Shown here piece by piece: positions 35,352-44,237 of a DNA stretch of 64,000 nt. The notes below the pieces were generated by a model. It was given only the letters and a program-made list of their open reading frames with translations, did no database searches and was not told the DNA's origin. The stretch covers positions 693,501 through 757,500 of the forward strand of contig NZ_CP060296.1 of assembly GCF_014303735.1 (NCBI RefSeq), in the 5' to 3' direction. Source of the stretch: Variovorax sp. PAMC28562. Lineage in GTDB: Bacteria > Pseudomonadota > Gammaproteobacteria > Burkholderiales > Burkholderiaceae_C. The position numbers were made by a program, and so were the translations under genes. How positions within the stretch are numbered: position 1 is the stretch's first letter; every line of letters begins with the position of its first letter.

Positions 35352-36125
35352 TCAGCGCATGCGGCGCAACGCGTAGCCCGGGTCGGCGGCGAACTTCATC
35401 ACCCGCGCCACCTTGTTGAGCAGTCGATCGACCGGCCGCGGTTCACGCCCCATGACCGCCTTGAACATGCGCAGGTTGTCGGCTTCGTACAGCTTTTGCA
35501 GGCGCCCGCTGCCAGTGATGGAGCCTGGGTACATCCGAAACAGCGCGATGTCGTCTTCGATGCGAACGAACTTGGCGCCGGCCAGCGCCATGTCCAGAAA
35601 GAGCTCGGCATCCCACGAAGTGCGGTTGGCCTTCTTGAAGCCGCCAATCTTGCGGAAGATGTTCTGGCGGAAAAAGGTGCCTTGCTGGAACAGCGTGACA
35701 CCGCCGTTGACGTAAAGCCAGGGCGTCAGGCGCGACGGCAGGATGCGCTTGCCGCGCTTGCCTTTTTCGTCGGAGAAATAGCCGCAACCCATCACCAGAT
35801 CGGCGTCGGGCTGGCGCTTGAATTCATCGGCCATGCGCTGAAGTGAATTGGGCAGCAGTTCGTCGTCGGCATTGATGAAGGCGAGCACTTCGCCAGTGGC
35901 ATGGGCGAAGCCCTTGTTCAGGCCATCCGACGGGCCATCGTCTTTTTCATAGACGCGAATGATCCTGTCGCCGTACGAATCGATGATGGCGCGGCTGTCG
36001 TCCTTGCTGCCGGGGTCGACCACGATGTATTCGAGGTCGGGGTAGTTCTGGTTCAGCACCGAGTCGATGCAAGCACGCAGGTACTCGCCCTGGTTGAAGG
36101 AGATGGTGACGACTGAAATTTTCAT
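35352..36125 (-). CDS. Family 2 glycosyltransferase
   Basis: A 257-residue GT-A fold glycosyltransferase. The N-terminus MKISVVTISFNQGEYLRACI is the nucleotide-sugar binding strand, IVVDPGSKDDSRAIID carries acidic residues, GPSDGLNKGFAHATGEVLAF follows, and the metal-binding motif is FINADDELLP (DxD type). FQQGTFFRQNIFRKIGGF and WDAELFLDMALAG fit the acceptor side. It probably adds a sugar to a surface polysaccharide, but no polysaccharide genes are adjacent. ATG at 36125 was chosen over an in-frame TTG at 36140. Confidence 0.9.
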   Translation of the reverse strand: MKISVVTISFNQGEYLRACIDSVLNQNYPDLEYIVVDPGSKDDSRAIIDSYGDRIIRVYEKDDGPSDGLNKGFAHATGEVLAFINADDELLPNSLQRMADEFKRQPDADLVMGCGYFSDEKGKRGKRILPSRLTPWLYVNGGVTLFQQGTFFRQNIFRKIGGFKKANRTSWDAELFLDMALAGAKFVRIEDDIALFRMYPGSITGSGRLQKLYEADNLRMFKAVMGREPRPVDRLLNKVARVMKFAADPGYALRRMR

Positions 36126-36189
36126 GGCCGGATTGTGCAATGCAGCGAACGCTGTCGAACCCCAGACAAGACCTCGATTCGCCGCCCAT

Positions 36190-37116
36190 TCAGCGAACTT
36201 CTCCCCAAAATTCCGGCCTTCCGTACTGCTGCTTCAGAAAATCCAGCCAGAGCCGTACCCGCAGTGGCAGGTGGCGCGCATGCGGAAACAGCGCGTAGAT
36301 GCCGTTGGCCGGCGCGGCGTACTCGTCGAGCAGCGGCACCAGCAGTCCGGCATCGATCTCCGCCTCGACCTCCCACGTGCTGCGCCAGGCGATGCCGTGT
36401 CCGGCCAGGCACCAGTCGTGCAGCACCTGCCCGTCGGAACAATCGAGCGGGCCGTGCGGCTTGAAATGGATCACCTCCAGCTTGCCGGCGGCATCGGGTG
36501 TGCGAAAGGCCCAGCCGCGGGTTTGCGACGCGTCGCTCGACAGCGTGAGGCAGGCGAAGCGCGACAGCTCGCTCGGGTGCCGTGGCGCACCATGCCGTTG
36601 GATGAAAGCCGGCGTGGCCACGCAACGACGGCGGTTGTCGGCCAGCCGCAAGCTGACCAAGGACGAGTCCGGCATGTCGCCCACGCGCACTGCGCAATCG
36701 AAGCCCTCGCCTGCCAGGTCGACCACGCGGTCGCTCAGATTCAGCGAGATCGTCACCTCGGGATGCAGCTCGTGAAAGCGCGGCACCAGAGGCGCGACAT
36801 GTCGACGCCCGAAGCCAGCCGGCGCGGTCATGCGCAAGTGGCCGCTGGCCTTGACGCCGCCGGCGCTCACGCTGGCTTCGGCGTTGGCCATGTCGATCAA
36901 CAGGCGCTGGCAGTCTTCCAGAAAAGCGCTGCCTTCGTGCGTCAGCGCGAGGCGCCGCGTGGTGCGCACCAGCAGCTTGACGCCGAGCCGCTCCTCGAGT
37001 GCGTCGAGCCGTCGGCCCATGATCGCCGGCGCCACGCCTTCCGCTTTGGCGGCCGCCGTGAGGCTGCCGCGCGTGGCGATCGAGACGAAGGATTCGAGTT
37101 GCTTCAGGCGGTCCAT
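36190..37116 (-). CDS. LysR-family transcriptional regulator
   Basis: A 308-residue regulator with the N-terminal winged helix-turn-helix (LESFVSIATRGSLTAAAKAE, then RRLDALEERLGVKLL) and a C-terminal periplasmic-binding-protein-like effector domain starting near GHLRMTAPAGFGRRHVAPLV. It is in the group related to AaeR/CrgA-like regulators of LysR. It lies 83 bases after the CoA transferase gene on the same strand and may control that gene pair; the effector is unknown. Confidence 0.93.
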   Translation of the reverse strand: MDRLKQLESFVSIATRGSLTAAAKAEGVAPAIMGRRLDALEERLGVKLLVRTTRRLALTHEGSAFLEDCQRLLIDMANAEASVSAGGVKASGHLRMTAPAGFGRRHVAPLVPRFHELHPEVTISLNLSDRVVDLAGEGFDCAVRVGDMPDSSLVSLRLADNRRRCVATPAFIQRHGAPRHPSELSRFACLTLSSDASQTRGWAFRTPDAAGKLEVIHFKPHGPLDCSDGQVLHDWCLAGHGIAWRSTWEVEAEIDAGLLVPLLDEYAAPANGIYALFPHARHLPLRVRLWLDFLKQQYGRPEFWGEVR

Positions 37117-37199
37117 GGCGCCCGATTATTCATACCTGCCACACGAGCGCGGCCGGCCTGGCGAGCACTTCGCCAGCCACTTTGGGGTTGTCCTGCGAT

Positions 37200-38408
37200 T
37201 CAGGCTCCGTAAGCGACCTTGTTGTGCCTGAGCGCGGCGATCTCTTCATCGCTGTACCCGACCTCTGTCAGCAACGCATCCGTGTGTTCGCCCAGCAGCG
37301 GTGGTTGGAGTCGGATGCCGGCACGTTTGCCGCCCATGGTGAAAGGCAGCAGCGGCGTCTTCGACATGCTGCCGTCGTTCATTCGAATGGGCGCGAGGCC
37401 GCCGGTGGCGTTCAGGTGTGGGTCGTCGAACAACGCCTCGGGACGCGTGATCGGCGCGAAGGGCAACTCGTTGGCTTCGAACACTGCGCTCAGCTCGGCG
37501 GCGCTGCGGTCGGCCAGGTGCAAACGGAGGATCGGCATCATCCATTCGCGCGCCATCACCCGGTCGTTGTTGGTTTTGAGGCGCGGGTCGGCCATCATTT
37601 CTTCGAGGCCGAAAGCCTTGCAGAAAATCGCCCACTGCTTGTCGCTGACCGCCGCGAGAAAGATCTGCTCGCCGTCTTTGACGGTAAAGACGTCGTACAC
37701 CCCCCAGGCCGAAATGCGGCTCGGCATCGGGTCGGCCGCCTTGCCCGTCGCGGCGAACTGCATCATGTGCTGCCCGACCAGAAACACGTTGTTCTCGAAC
37801 AGCGCCGATTGCACTTCGCAGCCGACGCCGGTGAGCTCGCGCTGGCGCAATGCAGCCATCGCCCCGATGGCGCCGAACATGCCGCCCATGATGTCGTTCA
37901 CGCTGGTGCCCGCGCGCAGCGGGTCGCCGGAGCGGCCCGTCATGTAGGCCAGCCCGCCCATCATCTGCACCACTTCGTCGAGCGCGGTGCGGTGGTCGTA
38001 CGGGCCGGGCAAAAAGCCTTTGTGGCTGACGTAGATCAGGCGCGGATTGAGCTTCTTCAACGTGTCGTAGTCGAGCCCCAATTTCTTCATGGTGCCGGGC
38101 TTGAAGTTCTCGCTGACGATGTCGACCGTTGCGATCAGGCGGAGCGCCGCCTCGACGCCGGCAGGCTGCTTCAGGTCGAGCGCGATGCTCTTCTTGTTGC
38201 GGTTGAAGTTGGGGAAGAATCCGGCTCCGGAGCCCAGCAGGCGGCGCGTGTTGTCGCCCTCGATCGGCTCGACCTTGATGACTTCGGCGCCCAGGTCGCC
38301 GAGCACCACGCCGCAGGTCGGCCCCATCACCATGTGGGTGAATTCGACGACGCGGATGCCTTCATAGGGCAGCGGTTGTTTCGGGTCGGACATCGTGGCT
38401 TCAGACAT
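37200..38408 (-). CDS. CaiB/BaiF-type CoA transferase (family III)
   Basis: A 402-residue family III CoA transferase, which moves CoA between organic acids. Features: GIRVVEFTHMVMGPTCGVVL, LGDLGAEVIKVEPIEGDNTR, FFPNFNRNKKSIALDL, IVSENFKPGTMKKLGLDY and the active-site Asp region LDEVVQMMGGLAYMTG. Two start codons are possible, ATG at 38408 (overlapping the upstream gene by eight bases) and ATG at 38393. The partner upstream gene is lyase-like, a pairing seen in dicarboxylate and leucine breakdown pathways where an acid is CoA-activated and then cleaved. Confidence 0.92.
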   Translation of the reverse strand: MSEATMSDPKQPLPYEGIRVVEFTHMVMGPTCGVVLGDLGAEVIKVEPIEGDNTRRLLGSGAGFFPNFNRNKKSIALDLKQPAGVEAALRLIATVDIVSENFKPGTMKKLGLDYDTLKKLNPRLIYVSHKGFLPGPYDHRTALDEVVQMMGGLAYMTGRSGDPLRAGTSVNDIMGGMFGAIGAMAALRQRELTGVGCEVQSALFENNVFLVGQHMMQFAATGKAADPMPSRISAWGVYDVFTVKDGEQIFLAAVSDKQWAIFCKAFGLEEMMADPRLKTNNDRVMAREWMMPILRLHLADRSAAELSAVFEANELPFAPITRPEALFDDPHLNATGGLAPIRMNDGSMSKTPLLPFTMGGKRAGIRLQPPLLGEHTDALLTEVGYSDEEIAALRHNKVAYGA

Positions 38409-39102
38409 GCTCGACTTCGTTCACGAGGCCCTGCGTAAACCCTTGCACAAAGCCTTTCGGCAACCCCGCTTCCGGCGTCATGCCGTACAGCGGCTCGCCG
38501 GGCAGACCGGCCGTCAGCGGCACGCGCGCGGCGATGATTTTTTCGAGGTCGATGCCGGTACGCACGCCCTCTTCGTAAGCGGCCAGGCAATTGGCGAGGC
38601 CGAGGCCGCGCGTGTTGTGCATGTGCGCGGCGCCGGCCTTGGCGCCGAGCTCGGCACGCAGCCGCTTGAAGAGCCGATGGACCTGCGCCGGGTTGGCGTA
38701 GCCGACGGTGTCCGACAAGCCCGACTCGTCGGCACCGGCGGCGACGCATTGCACCGCCAGCCGGATGACGTCGTCTTCGGCCACATGGCCCTGGAGCGTG
38801 CAACCGAAAGCCGTGGAGATGCCGGCCTCGAGCAGCACATGCGGCGCGATCTCTCGCCGCAAATCGCCGACGGCGCGCACCTCTTCGACCATCTCGCCCG
38901 GCGTCTTGCGCACATTGGCAAGCGAGTGCGCCGGACTGGCCGATACCGGCCCGGCGGCGTAGAGCGCGTCGATCCAGCGCAGCTTGTCTGCCGTCGGCAT
39001 GGTGGCGTTGACCGACTGCAGACCGTCGCGTGGGCCGACCTCGCTGATGAGCACGTCGTACGCCGTGCGGACGTCCGACTTTCGGTTGGATGCAGATTCC
39101 AA
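38401..39102 (-). CDS. HMG-CoA lyase-like protein with two internal in-frame gaps, probably inactive
   Basis: About 233 residues against roughly 300 for the family. The N-terminus YDVLISEVGPRDGLQSV and the metal His pair in AAHMHNTRGLGLANCLAAY are intact, and ISTAFGCTLQGHV and GLSDTVGYANPAQV are present. However, after LRWIDALYAAG the sequence jumps straight to PVSASPAHSLANVRKT, omitting about 59 residues that include the EVxSFV strand. A second gap lies at EEGVRT/GIDLEK, omitting about 36 residues with the GLGGCPYAPGASGN loop that carries the catalytic Cys and metal-binding Asn. TTG at 39102 has AGGAG six bases upstream and was chosen; ATG at 39138 is an alternative. Confidence 0.8.
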   Translation of the reverse strand: MESASNRKSDVRTAYDVLISEVGPRDGLQSVNATMPTADKLRWIDALYAAGPVSASPAHSLANVRKTPGEMVEEVRAVGDLRREIAPHVLLEAGISTAFGCTLQGHVAEDDVIRLAVQCVAAGADESGLSDTVGYANPAQVHRLFKRLRAELGAKAGAAHMHNTRGLGLANCLAAYEEGVRTGIDLEKIIAARVPLTAGLPGEPLYGMTPEAGLPKGFVQGFTQGLVNEVEHV

Positions 39103-39255
39103 ATTTGTCTCCTGGGCGAATCGATTCGCAGCGGCCATTGTTCTATCAGACGGACACCCCGGGCAGCTGCCGCCGCGCTCACCCCGCCGACGCATCCCCA
39201 AAACGTCGCCTTTGTTGCGCCTGTGCGCGAACCGGCGGCAAAACTTCATAGGCGG

Positions 39256-39289
39256 GATTGATTGCGCATGTTTTGGTCATCAATCAATC
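39256..39289. promoter_or_regulatory. Inverted repeat between divergent genes, possible LysR-type operator
   Basis: GATTGATTG (39256-39264) and CAATCAATC (39281-39289) are perfect nine-base inverted arms separated by 16 bases. The site lies in the divergent gap between the lyase-like and haloacid dehalogenase genes and is AT-rich relative to its surroundings. A dyad of this kind suits a LysR-type regulator such as the one at 36190-37116, but that link is inference. Confidence 0.45.
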
Positions 39290-39337
39290 GCTCCGCCGCG
39301 TCTCAATGCAGAGCTCGGTATCTAATAAAGTAGCGGC

Positions 39338-40015
39338 ATGCGCACGCCTTCCGCCGTTTTGTTCGATGCCTATGGCACTTTGTTCGACGTGCACAGCGTC
39401 GCCGCACTGGCCGAAAGCTTCTTTCCCGGTCAGGGACAGGTGCTCAGCGTGCTGTGGCGCGACAAGCAGATCGAGTACTCGCGCCTCGTGACGACGAGCA
39501 ACGATGGCGCGCACTACCAACCGTTCAGCGAACTGACGCGCGCCGGATTGCGCTACGCCTGCCAGCGTCTGGCGCTCGACCTGACGGCCGAACGCGAGGC
39601 GGCACTGATGGCGCAATACCTGAGCCTCACCCCGTATCCCGAAGCGCGGGAAGTGCTGAATGCACTGCGCGCCCGCGGCGTTGTGACCGGCATCCTCTCG
39701 AACGGCGACCCCTCGATGCTCGCGCCGCTGGTGCACAACGGCGGCTTCAGCGGCCTGTTCGATCACGTCCTCAGCACCGATGCCGTGCGCAAGTTCAAGA
39801 CGCATCCCGATGCCTACGCCTTGGGGCCGCAAGCGGCAGGATGCAAAGCGGCCGACATCGTCTTCGTCAGCAGCAACGGCTGGGACGCACTGGCCGCCAC
39901 CTGGTATGGATTTCGCACGCTCTGGATCAATCGGCTCAGCCTGCCGCATGAAGCCATCGGACCGGCGCCCGAGCGCACCGGCAGCGGCCTGCGCGACGTG
40001 CTGGCTTTCTTCTGA
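39338..40015 (+). CDS. Haloacid dehalogenase type II
   Basis: A 225-residue (S)-2-haloacid dehalogenase-like protein of the HAD superfamily. Nucleophile Asp10 lies in [15 protein letters not shown], the second motif is [10 protein letters not shown], the conserved Lys is in [15 protein letters not shown], and the last motif is [18 protein letters not shown], all diagnostic for L-2-haloacid dehalogenases. The enzyme would hydrolyse 2-haloalkanoic acids to 2-hydroxy acids, whose C2 products could feed glyoxylate metabolism and the downstream malate synthase. Confidence 0.93.
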   Translation: MRTPSAVLFDAYGTLFDVHSVAALAESFFPGQGQVLSVLWRDKQIEYSRLVTTSNDGAHYQPFSELTRAGLRYACQRLALDLTAEREAALMAQYLSLTPYPEAREVLNALRARGVVTGILSNGDPSMLAPLVHNGGFSGLFDHVLSTDAVRKFKTHPDAYALGPQAAGCKAADIVFVSSNGWDALAATWYGFRTLWINRLSLPHEAIGPAPERTGSGLRDVLAFF

Positions 40016-40074
40016 TTCCGATTTCGTCTTCGACTTTCATCTCTCATCTCACCCCTACTTTCCGGACAAGCCCC

Positions 40075-42258
40075 ATGACTGAACGCACCACCGCCCACGG
40101 CCTCCAGGTCGCCACCGAGCTCTACCGCTTCGTCGATGAAAAAGTGCTGCCAGCCGCCGGTGTCGAAAGCGCCACGTTCTGGAAAGGCTTCGACGCCATC
40201 GTGGCCGACCTGGCGCCGAAGAACATCGCGCTGCTGGCCGAACGCGACCGCCTGCAGACCGAACTGGACATCTGGCACAAGGCGCACCCCGGGCCGATCG
40301 CCGACATGCCGGCCTATCGCGCATTTCTCGAAAAGATCGGCTATCTGCTGCCGCAACCGAAGGGCACGCAAGCGACCACGACCCACGTCGATGCAGAGCT
40401 CGCACTGCAGGCCGGCCCGCAGCTGGTGGTGCCCATCCTGAATGCACGCTATGCGCTCAACGCCGCCAACGCGCGCTGGGGTTCGCTGTACGACGCGCTC
40501 TATGGCACCGACGCGATCCCGGAGACGGATGGGGCCGACAAAGGAACGCGCTACAACCCGGTTCGCGGCGCCAAGGTGATCGGCTTTGCACGCGAGGTGC
40601 TGGACCAGGCGGCGCCACTCGACAACGGCTCGCACAAGATGGCGACGCGCTACACGGTGCAGGGCGGCCAGTTGCACATCGCACTGCAAAGCAGCAGCAC
40701 CTTGCTGGCGGACCCGACCATTTTCGTCGGCTACCGTGGCACGCCAGAAGCACCGACCTCGATCCTGCTGAAGCACAACGGCATTCACATCGACATCGTC
40801 ATCGATCCGACCACGGCGATCGGCAAGACCGATGCGGCCGGCGTGAGCGACGTGGTGATGGAGGCTGCGCTTTCCACCATCCTCGACCTCGAAGACTCGG
40901 TGGCGGTGGTCGATGCGGCCGACAAGGTGGTCGCCTATTCGAACTGGCTGGGCATCATGCAGGGCACGCTGACCGAAGAAGTCGCCAAGGGCGGCAAGAC
41001 CTTCACCCGCGGCCTGAACCCGGACCGCGAATACACCGGCGCCGACGGCAAGCCGTTGAAGCTGCACGGCCGCTCGCTGATGTTCCTGCGCAATGTCGGG
41101 CACCTGATGACCAACCCGGCCGTGCTGTACGACGGCAAGAAGGAAATCCCGGAAGGCATCCTCGATGCCGTGGTGACGACGACCATCGCGACCATCGACC
41201 TGAAACGAAAGGGCAACTCGCGCACTGGCAGCATCTACATCGTGAAGCCGAAGATGCACGGTCCGGCGGAAGTGGCCTTCGCCAGCGAGCTGTTCGGCCG
41301 TGTCGAACAGCTGCTGGGCTTGCCAGCCAACACCGTCAAGCTCGGCATCATGGACGAGGAGCGCCGCACCAGCGTCAATCTGAAGGCCTGCATCGCCGAA
41401 GCCGCCGCACGCGTCGCCTTCATCAACACCGGTTTCCTCGACCGCACCGGCGACGAGATGCACACCGCCATGCAGGGCGGCGCCATGATCCGCAAGGGCG
41501 ACATGAAATCGAGCGCATGGATAGGCGCTTATGAAAAGAACAACGTGCTGGTCGGTCTCTCGTGCGGACTGCGTGGCAAGGCGCAGATCGGCAAGGGCAT
41601 GTGGGCCATGCCCGACCTGATGGCCGACATGCTCAAGCAGAAGATCGCGCACCCCAAGGCCGGCGCCAACACGGCGTGGGTGCCCTCACCCACTGCGGCC
41701 ACGCTGCACGCACTGCACTACCACCAGGTCAGTGTGACGGCGGTGCAGATGGAGCTCGAAAAGATCGACACCGACGGCGAGCGTGACAACATCCTCAACG
41801 CACTGCTGCAAGTGCCCATCGCGACGCCGGCCACCAGGACCGACTGGAGCGCTGCAGAAAAGCAGCAGGAACTCGACAACAACGTGCAGGGCATCCTCGG
41901 CTACGTGGTGCGCTGGATCGACCAGGGCGTGGGTTGCTCCAAAGTGCCCGACATCCACAACGTCGGCCTGATGGAAGACCGCGCCACGCTGCGCATCAGC
42001 AGCCAGCACATCGCCAACTGGCTGCTGCACGGCGTAGTGACCAAGGCGCAAGTGAACGAGACCTTCGAGCGCATGGCCGCCGTGGTCGACAAACAGAATG
42101 CGGGTGACGGCATGTACCAGCCGATGGCCGGGCACTTCAAGACTTCGGCTGCGTACATGGCAGCGCAAGACCTGGTGTTCAAGGGGATCGAGCAGCCGAG
42201 CGGGTACACCGAACCGCTGCTGCATGCGTGGCGCTTGAAGGTGAAGGGCGAAGCCTGA
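40075..42258 (+). CDS. glcB: Malate synthase G
   Basis: Condenses glyoxylate with acetyl-CoA to malate and CoA. The 727-residue length is that of isoform G (E. coli about 723). Seen: [59 protein letters not shown] (catalytic acidic region), [37 protein letters not shown] with metal-binding residues, and [18 protein letters not shown]. It follows the haloacid dehalogenase by 59 bases and ends in a strong terminator, so the two may be expressed together. Confidence 0.97.
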   Translation: MTERTTAHGLQVATELYRFVDEKVLPAAGVESATFWKGFDAIVADLAPKNIALLAERDRLQTELDIWHKAHPGPIADMPAYRAFLEKIGYLLPQPKGTQATTTHVDAELALQAGPQLVVPILNARYALNAANARWGSLYDALYGTDAIPETDGADKGTRYNPVRGAKVIGFAREVLDQAAPLDNGSHKMATRYTVQGGQLHIALQSSSTLLADPTIFVGYRGTPEAPTSILLKHNGIHIDIVIDPTTAIGKTDAAGVSDVVMEAALSTILDLEDSVAVVDAADKVVAYSNWLGIMQGTLTEEVAKGGKTFTRGLNPDREYTGADGKPLKLHGRSLMFLRNVGHLMTNPAVLYDGKKEIPEGILDAVVTTTIATIDLKRKGNSRTGSIYIVKPKMHGPAEVAFASELFGRVEQLLGLPANTVKLGIMDEERRTSVNLKACIAEAAARVAFINTGFLDRTGDEMHTAMQGGAMIRKGDMKSSAWIGAYEKNNVLVGLSCGLRGKAQIGKGMWAMPDLMADMLKQKIAHPKAGANTAWVPSPTAATLHALHYHQVSVTAVQMELEKIDTDGERDNILNALLQVPIATPATRTDWSAAEKQQELDNNVQGILGYVVRWIDQGVGCSKVPDIHNVGLMEDRATLRISSQHIANWLLHGVVTKAQVNETFERMAAVVDKQNAGDGMYQPMAGHFKTSAAYMAAQDLVFKGIEQPSGYTEPLLHAWRLKVKGEA

Positions 42259-42281
42259 TACGGCTTCTGGCCTTCCTCGAC

Positions 42282-42307
42282 AAAAGCGCCTTCGGGCGCT
42301 TTTTTTT
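42282..42307 (+). terminator. Rho-independent terminator after glcB
   Basis: AGCGCC (42285-42290), TTCG tetraloop (42291-42294), GGCGCT (42295-42300), then seven T. An AAA-run before the stem extends pairing into the T-tract. Confidence 0.93.
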
Positions 42308-42447
42308 CATGTTGGCGACTATCCGGTTTTGTCCTACGCATCCAAACAGAACCAAATTCCGTATCAGTCACAAGCGCTTGGCGCCCCCGAGCTGTTGGCG
42401 GTTTCCACAGAGCTTTTTCAAACCATCTAATTCTTCTGGAGCCTCCA

Positions 42448-43035
42448 ATGAAAAAACTCATGATTGCAGTCGGCGTTTCGGTCTTTCTCAGCGCATGCGC
42501 GGGCGGTATGGGTATGAGCGGTAGTGGCATGTCGGGCAGCAGCGGCATGGCAGCCAATCCGATGGTCGGCGGTGCACCGATGTATGCCAACAAGGACATC
42601 GTCGACAACGCCGTCAACTCGAAGGACCACACCACGCTGGTCGCTGCAGTCAAGGCCGCAGGCTTGGTCGATACGCTGAAGAGCCCGGGCCCGTTCACCG
42701 TGTTCGCACCGACCAACGAAGCCTTCGCCGCGCTGCCGCCCGGCACGGTCGACACGCTGCTCAAGCCTGAGAACAAGCCGACATTGACCAAGGTGCTGAC
42801 GTACCACGTGGTGCCCGGCAAGATGGATGCAGCCGCCTTGATGAGCGCAATCACCGCCGGTGGTGGCAAGGCAACGCTCAAGACCGCCAGCGGCGGCACG
42901 CTGACCGCGACGACGAGCGGCGGAAACGTCCTGATCACCGACGCCAAGGGCGGCACCGCGATGGTGACGATCGCCAACGTGTACCAGTCGAACGGCGTGA
43001 TCCACGTGGTCAACAAGGTTCTGATCCCAGGCTGA
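42448..43035 (+). CDS. Fasciclin-domain lipoprotein
   Basis: A 195-residue lipoprotein with lipobox LSAC at residues 14-17, a Gly/Met/Ser-rich linker and one FAS1 domain: IVDNAVNSKDHTTLVAAVKA, the H1 motif GPFTVFAPTNEAFAALPPGT, TYHVVPGKMDAAALM and the H2 motif GVIHVVNKVLIPG. FAS1 domains mediate adhesion or protein contact at cell surfaces. GGAG lies six bases before the ATG. A long hairpin follows the stop. Confidence 0.93.
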   Translation: MKKLMIAVGVSVFLSACAGGMGMSGSGMSGSSGMAANPMVGGAPMYANKDIVDNAVNSKDHTTLVAAVKAAGLVDTLKSPGPFTVFAPTNEAFAALPPGTVDTLLKPENKPTLTKVLTYHVVPGKMDAAALMSAITAGGGKATLKTASGGTLTATTSGGNVLITDAKGGTAMVTIANVYQSNGVIHVVNKVLIPG

Positions 43036-43057
43036 TCGCACGCGCTCTGTAAAACAA

Positions 43058-43085
43058 CAGATGGCCCCTCGCGCGGGGCCATCTG
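43058..43085. terminator. Long perfect hairpin after the fasciclin gene
   Basis: CAGATGGCCCC (43058-43068) and GGGGCCATCTG (43075-43085) form an 11-base perfect stem with a six-base loop 22 bases after the fasciclin stop. No T-tract follows, so it may be a terminator of weak type or an mRNA-protecting structure. Confidence 0.6.
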
Positions 43086-43090
43086 CGAAC

Positions 43091-43134
43091 GATAGTCAGC
43101 CTGCGTCGGCAATACGCAACGCAGGCTGACTATC
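43091..43134. promoter_or_regulatory. 16-base perfect inverted repeat directly before the two-component operon
   Basis: GATAGTCAGCCTGCGT (43091-43106) and ACGCAGGCTGACTATC (43119-43134) match perfectly over 16 bases with a 12-base loop. The right arm ends 11 bases before the kinase ATG, where no ribosome binding site is visible. It lies five bases after the previous hairpin. It could be an operator, an attenuator hiding the start, or part of a terminator. Confidence 0.6.
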
Positions 43135-43145
43135 ATTCGTCACAA

Positions 43146-44237
43146 ATGTTAACCGCCCAACCTCTGCGCCGGCTGCGAATCCTCCACATCGAGCCCTCTG
43201 CGGCCGACCATGCAAAGGCCCGAGCGGCTCTCGAGCTGAACGGTTCCGACTACGCCATCGAGCGCATCGAAACGCTGGCCGAGTTGAGCGACCGGCTGGA
43301 GCGGCAGGTTTGCGATGTCGTCGTCGCGGCTTATTACGCGAATGGCTTCACCGCCATGGACGCCTGGGACATCGTGCTCGGATCATCGCGTGTGCAGCCA
43401 CCCTTCATCGTGCTGTCAAATTCGGCCAGCGAGTCCGATGCCATCGACGCGATCCGCCGCGGCGTCAGCGACTTCGTTCGCAAGAGCGCGCTGCCCGACC
43501 TGCCCCGCGCCATCGTGCGGGCGATCGGCGCCAACCAGATGCGCACCGTCAAGGAAGACTCCCATGCAGAACTCGCCGGTTCCATGCGGCGCTCGTCCGA
43601 GCTCAACGAATACCTGCAGGCCTGCCTGGAAGAAGAGCGCCAGTCGATCGCGCGCGAGGTGCACGACGACATTGGCGGGTCGCTGGCGGCAGTCAAGTTC
43701 GACCTGGCGTGGATCGGTCGCCGCGCCAAAGATCCGGCGATCGTCGAGCATGTGAACGGCGCGATCGAAACGCTGCAGCACGCCATCGACGCCAGCCAGC
43801 GCATCGTCCAAGACCTGCGGCCGCCCATCCTCGACCAGGGCATCGTGGCGGCGGTCGACTGGCTCGCCACTGCCTTCGAGCGGCGCACCGGCGTGAAGAC
43901 ATCCTTCACCGCGACGCACGAAACCATCGATGCGTCCGATGCCGTCAAGCTGGTGGCCTACCGCACCGCGCAAGAGGCGCTGACCAACATCGCCAAGCAC
44001 GCCGAGTGCAGCGAAGTGCACATCGATTTGTCGGACGGCGAGAACGTGCTCACCCTTGAAGTCACCGACAACGGCCGTGGCCTGACGCGCGCCGAACTCG
44101 ACAAGCCCAAGACCTTCGGACTCAAAGGCCTCGGCGAACGCGCCCGCACCGTCGACGGCTGGCTCGACATCAGCAACCAGGGCGGCGTCGGCACATCAAT
44201 CATTTTGTCGGTGCCGCTGGAACGGGCAGAAACATGA
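43146..44237 (+). CDS. NarX/DegS-type sensor histidine kinase with pseudo-receiver domain
   Basis: A 363-residue soluble kinase. The first 130 residues have a receiver-like fold (LRILHIEPSAADHAKARAAL, PPFIVLSNSASESDAI, FVRKSALPDLPRAIVRAI) but the phospho-acceptor Asp is missing: the strand reads CDVVVAAYYANGF. Then comes a HisKA_3 domain with His173 in AREVHDDIGGSLAAVKFDL and a GHKL ATPase (YRTAQEALTNIAKHAE, VTDNGRGLT, FGLKGLGERARTVDGW). It has no membrane segments. It overlaps the regulator gene (ATGA), forming a two-gene signalling operon. Confidence 0.92.
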   Translation: MLTAQPLRRLRILHIEPSAADHAKARAALELNGSDYAIERIETLAELSDRLERQVCDVVVAAYYANGFTAMDAWDIVLGSSRVQPPFIVLSNSASESDAIDAIRRGVSDFVRKSALPDLPRAIVRAIGANQMRTVKEDSHAELAGSMRRSSELNEYLQACLEEERQSIAREVHDDIGGSLAAVKFDLAWIGRRAKDPAIVEHVNGAIETLQHAIDASQRIVQDLRPPILDQGIVAAVDWLATAFERRTGVKTSFTATHETIDASDAVKLVAYRTAQEALTNIAKHAECSEVHIDLSDGENVLTLEVTDNGRGLTRAELDKPKTFGLKGLGERARTVDGWLDISNQGGVGTSIILSVPLERAET

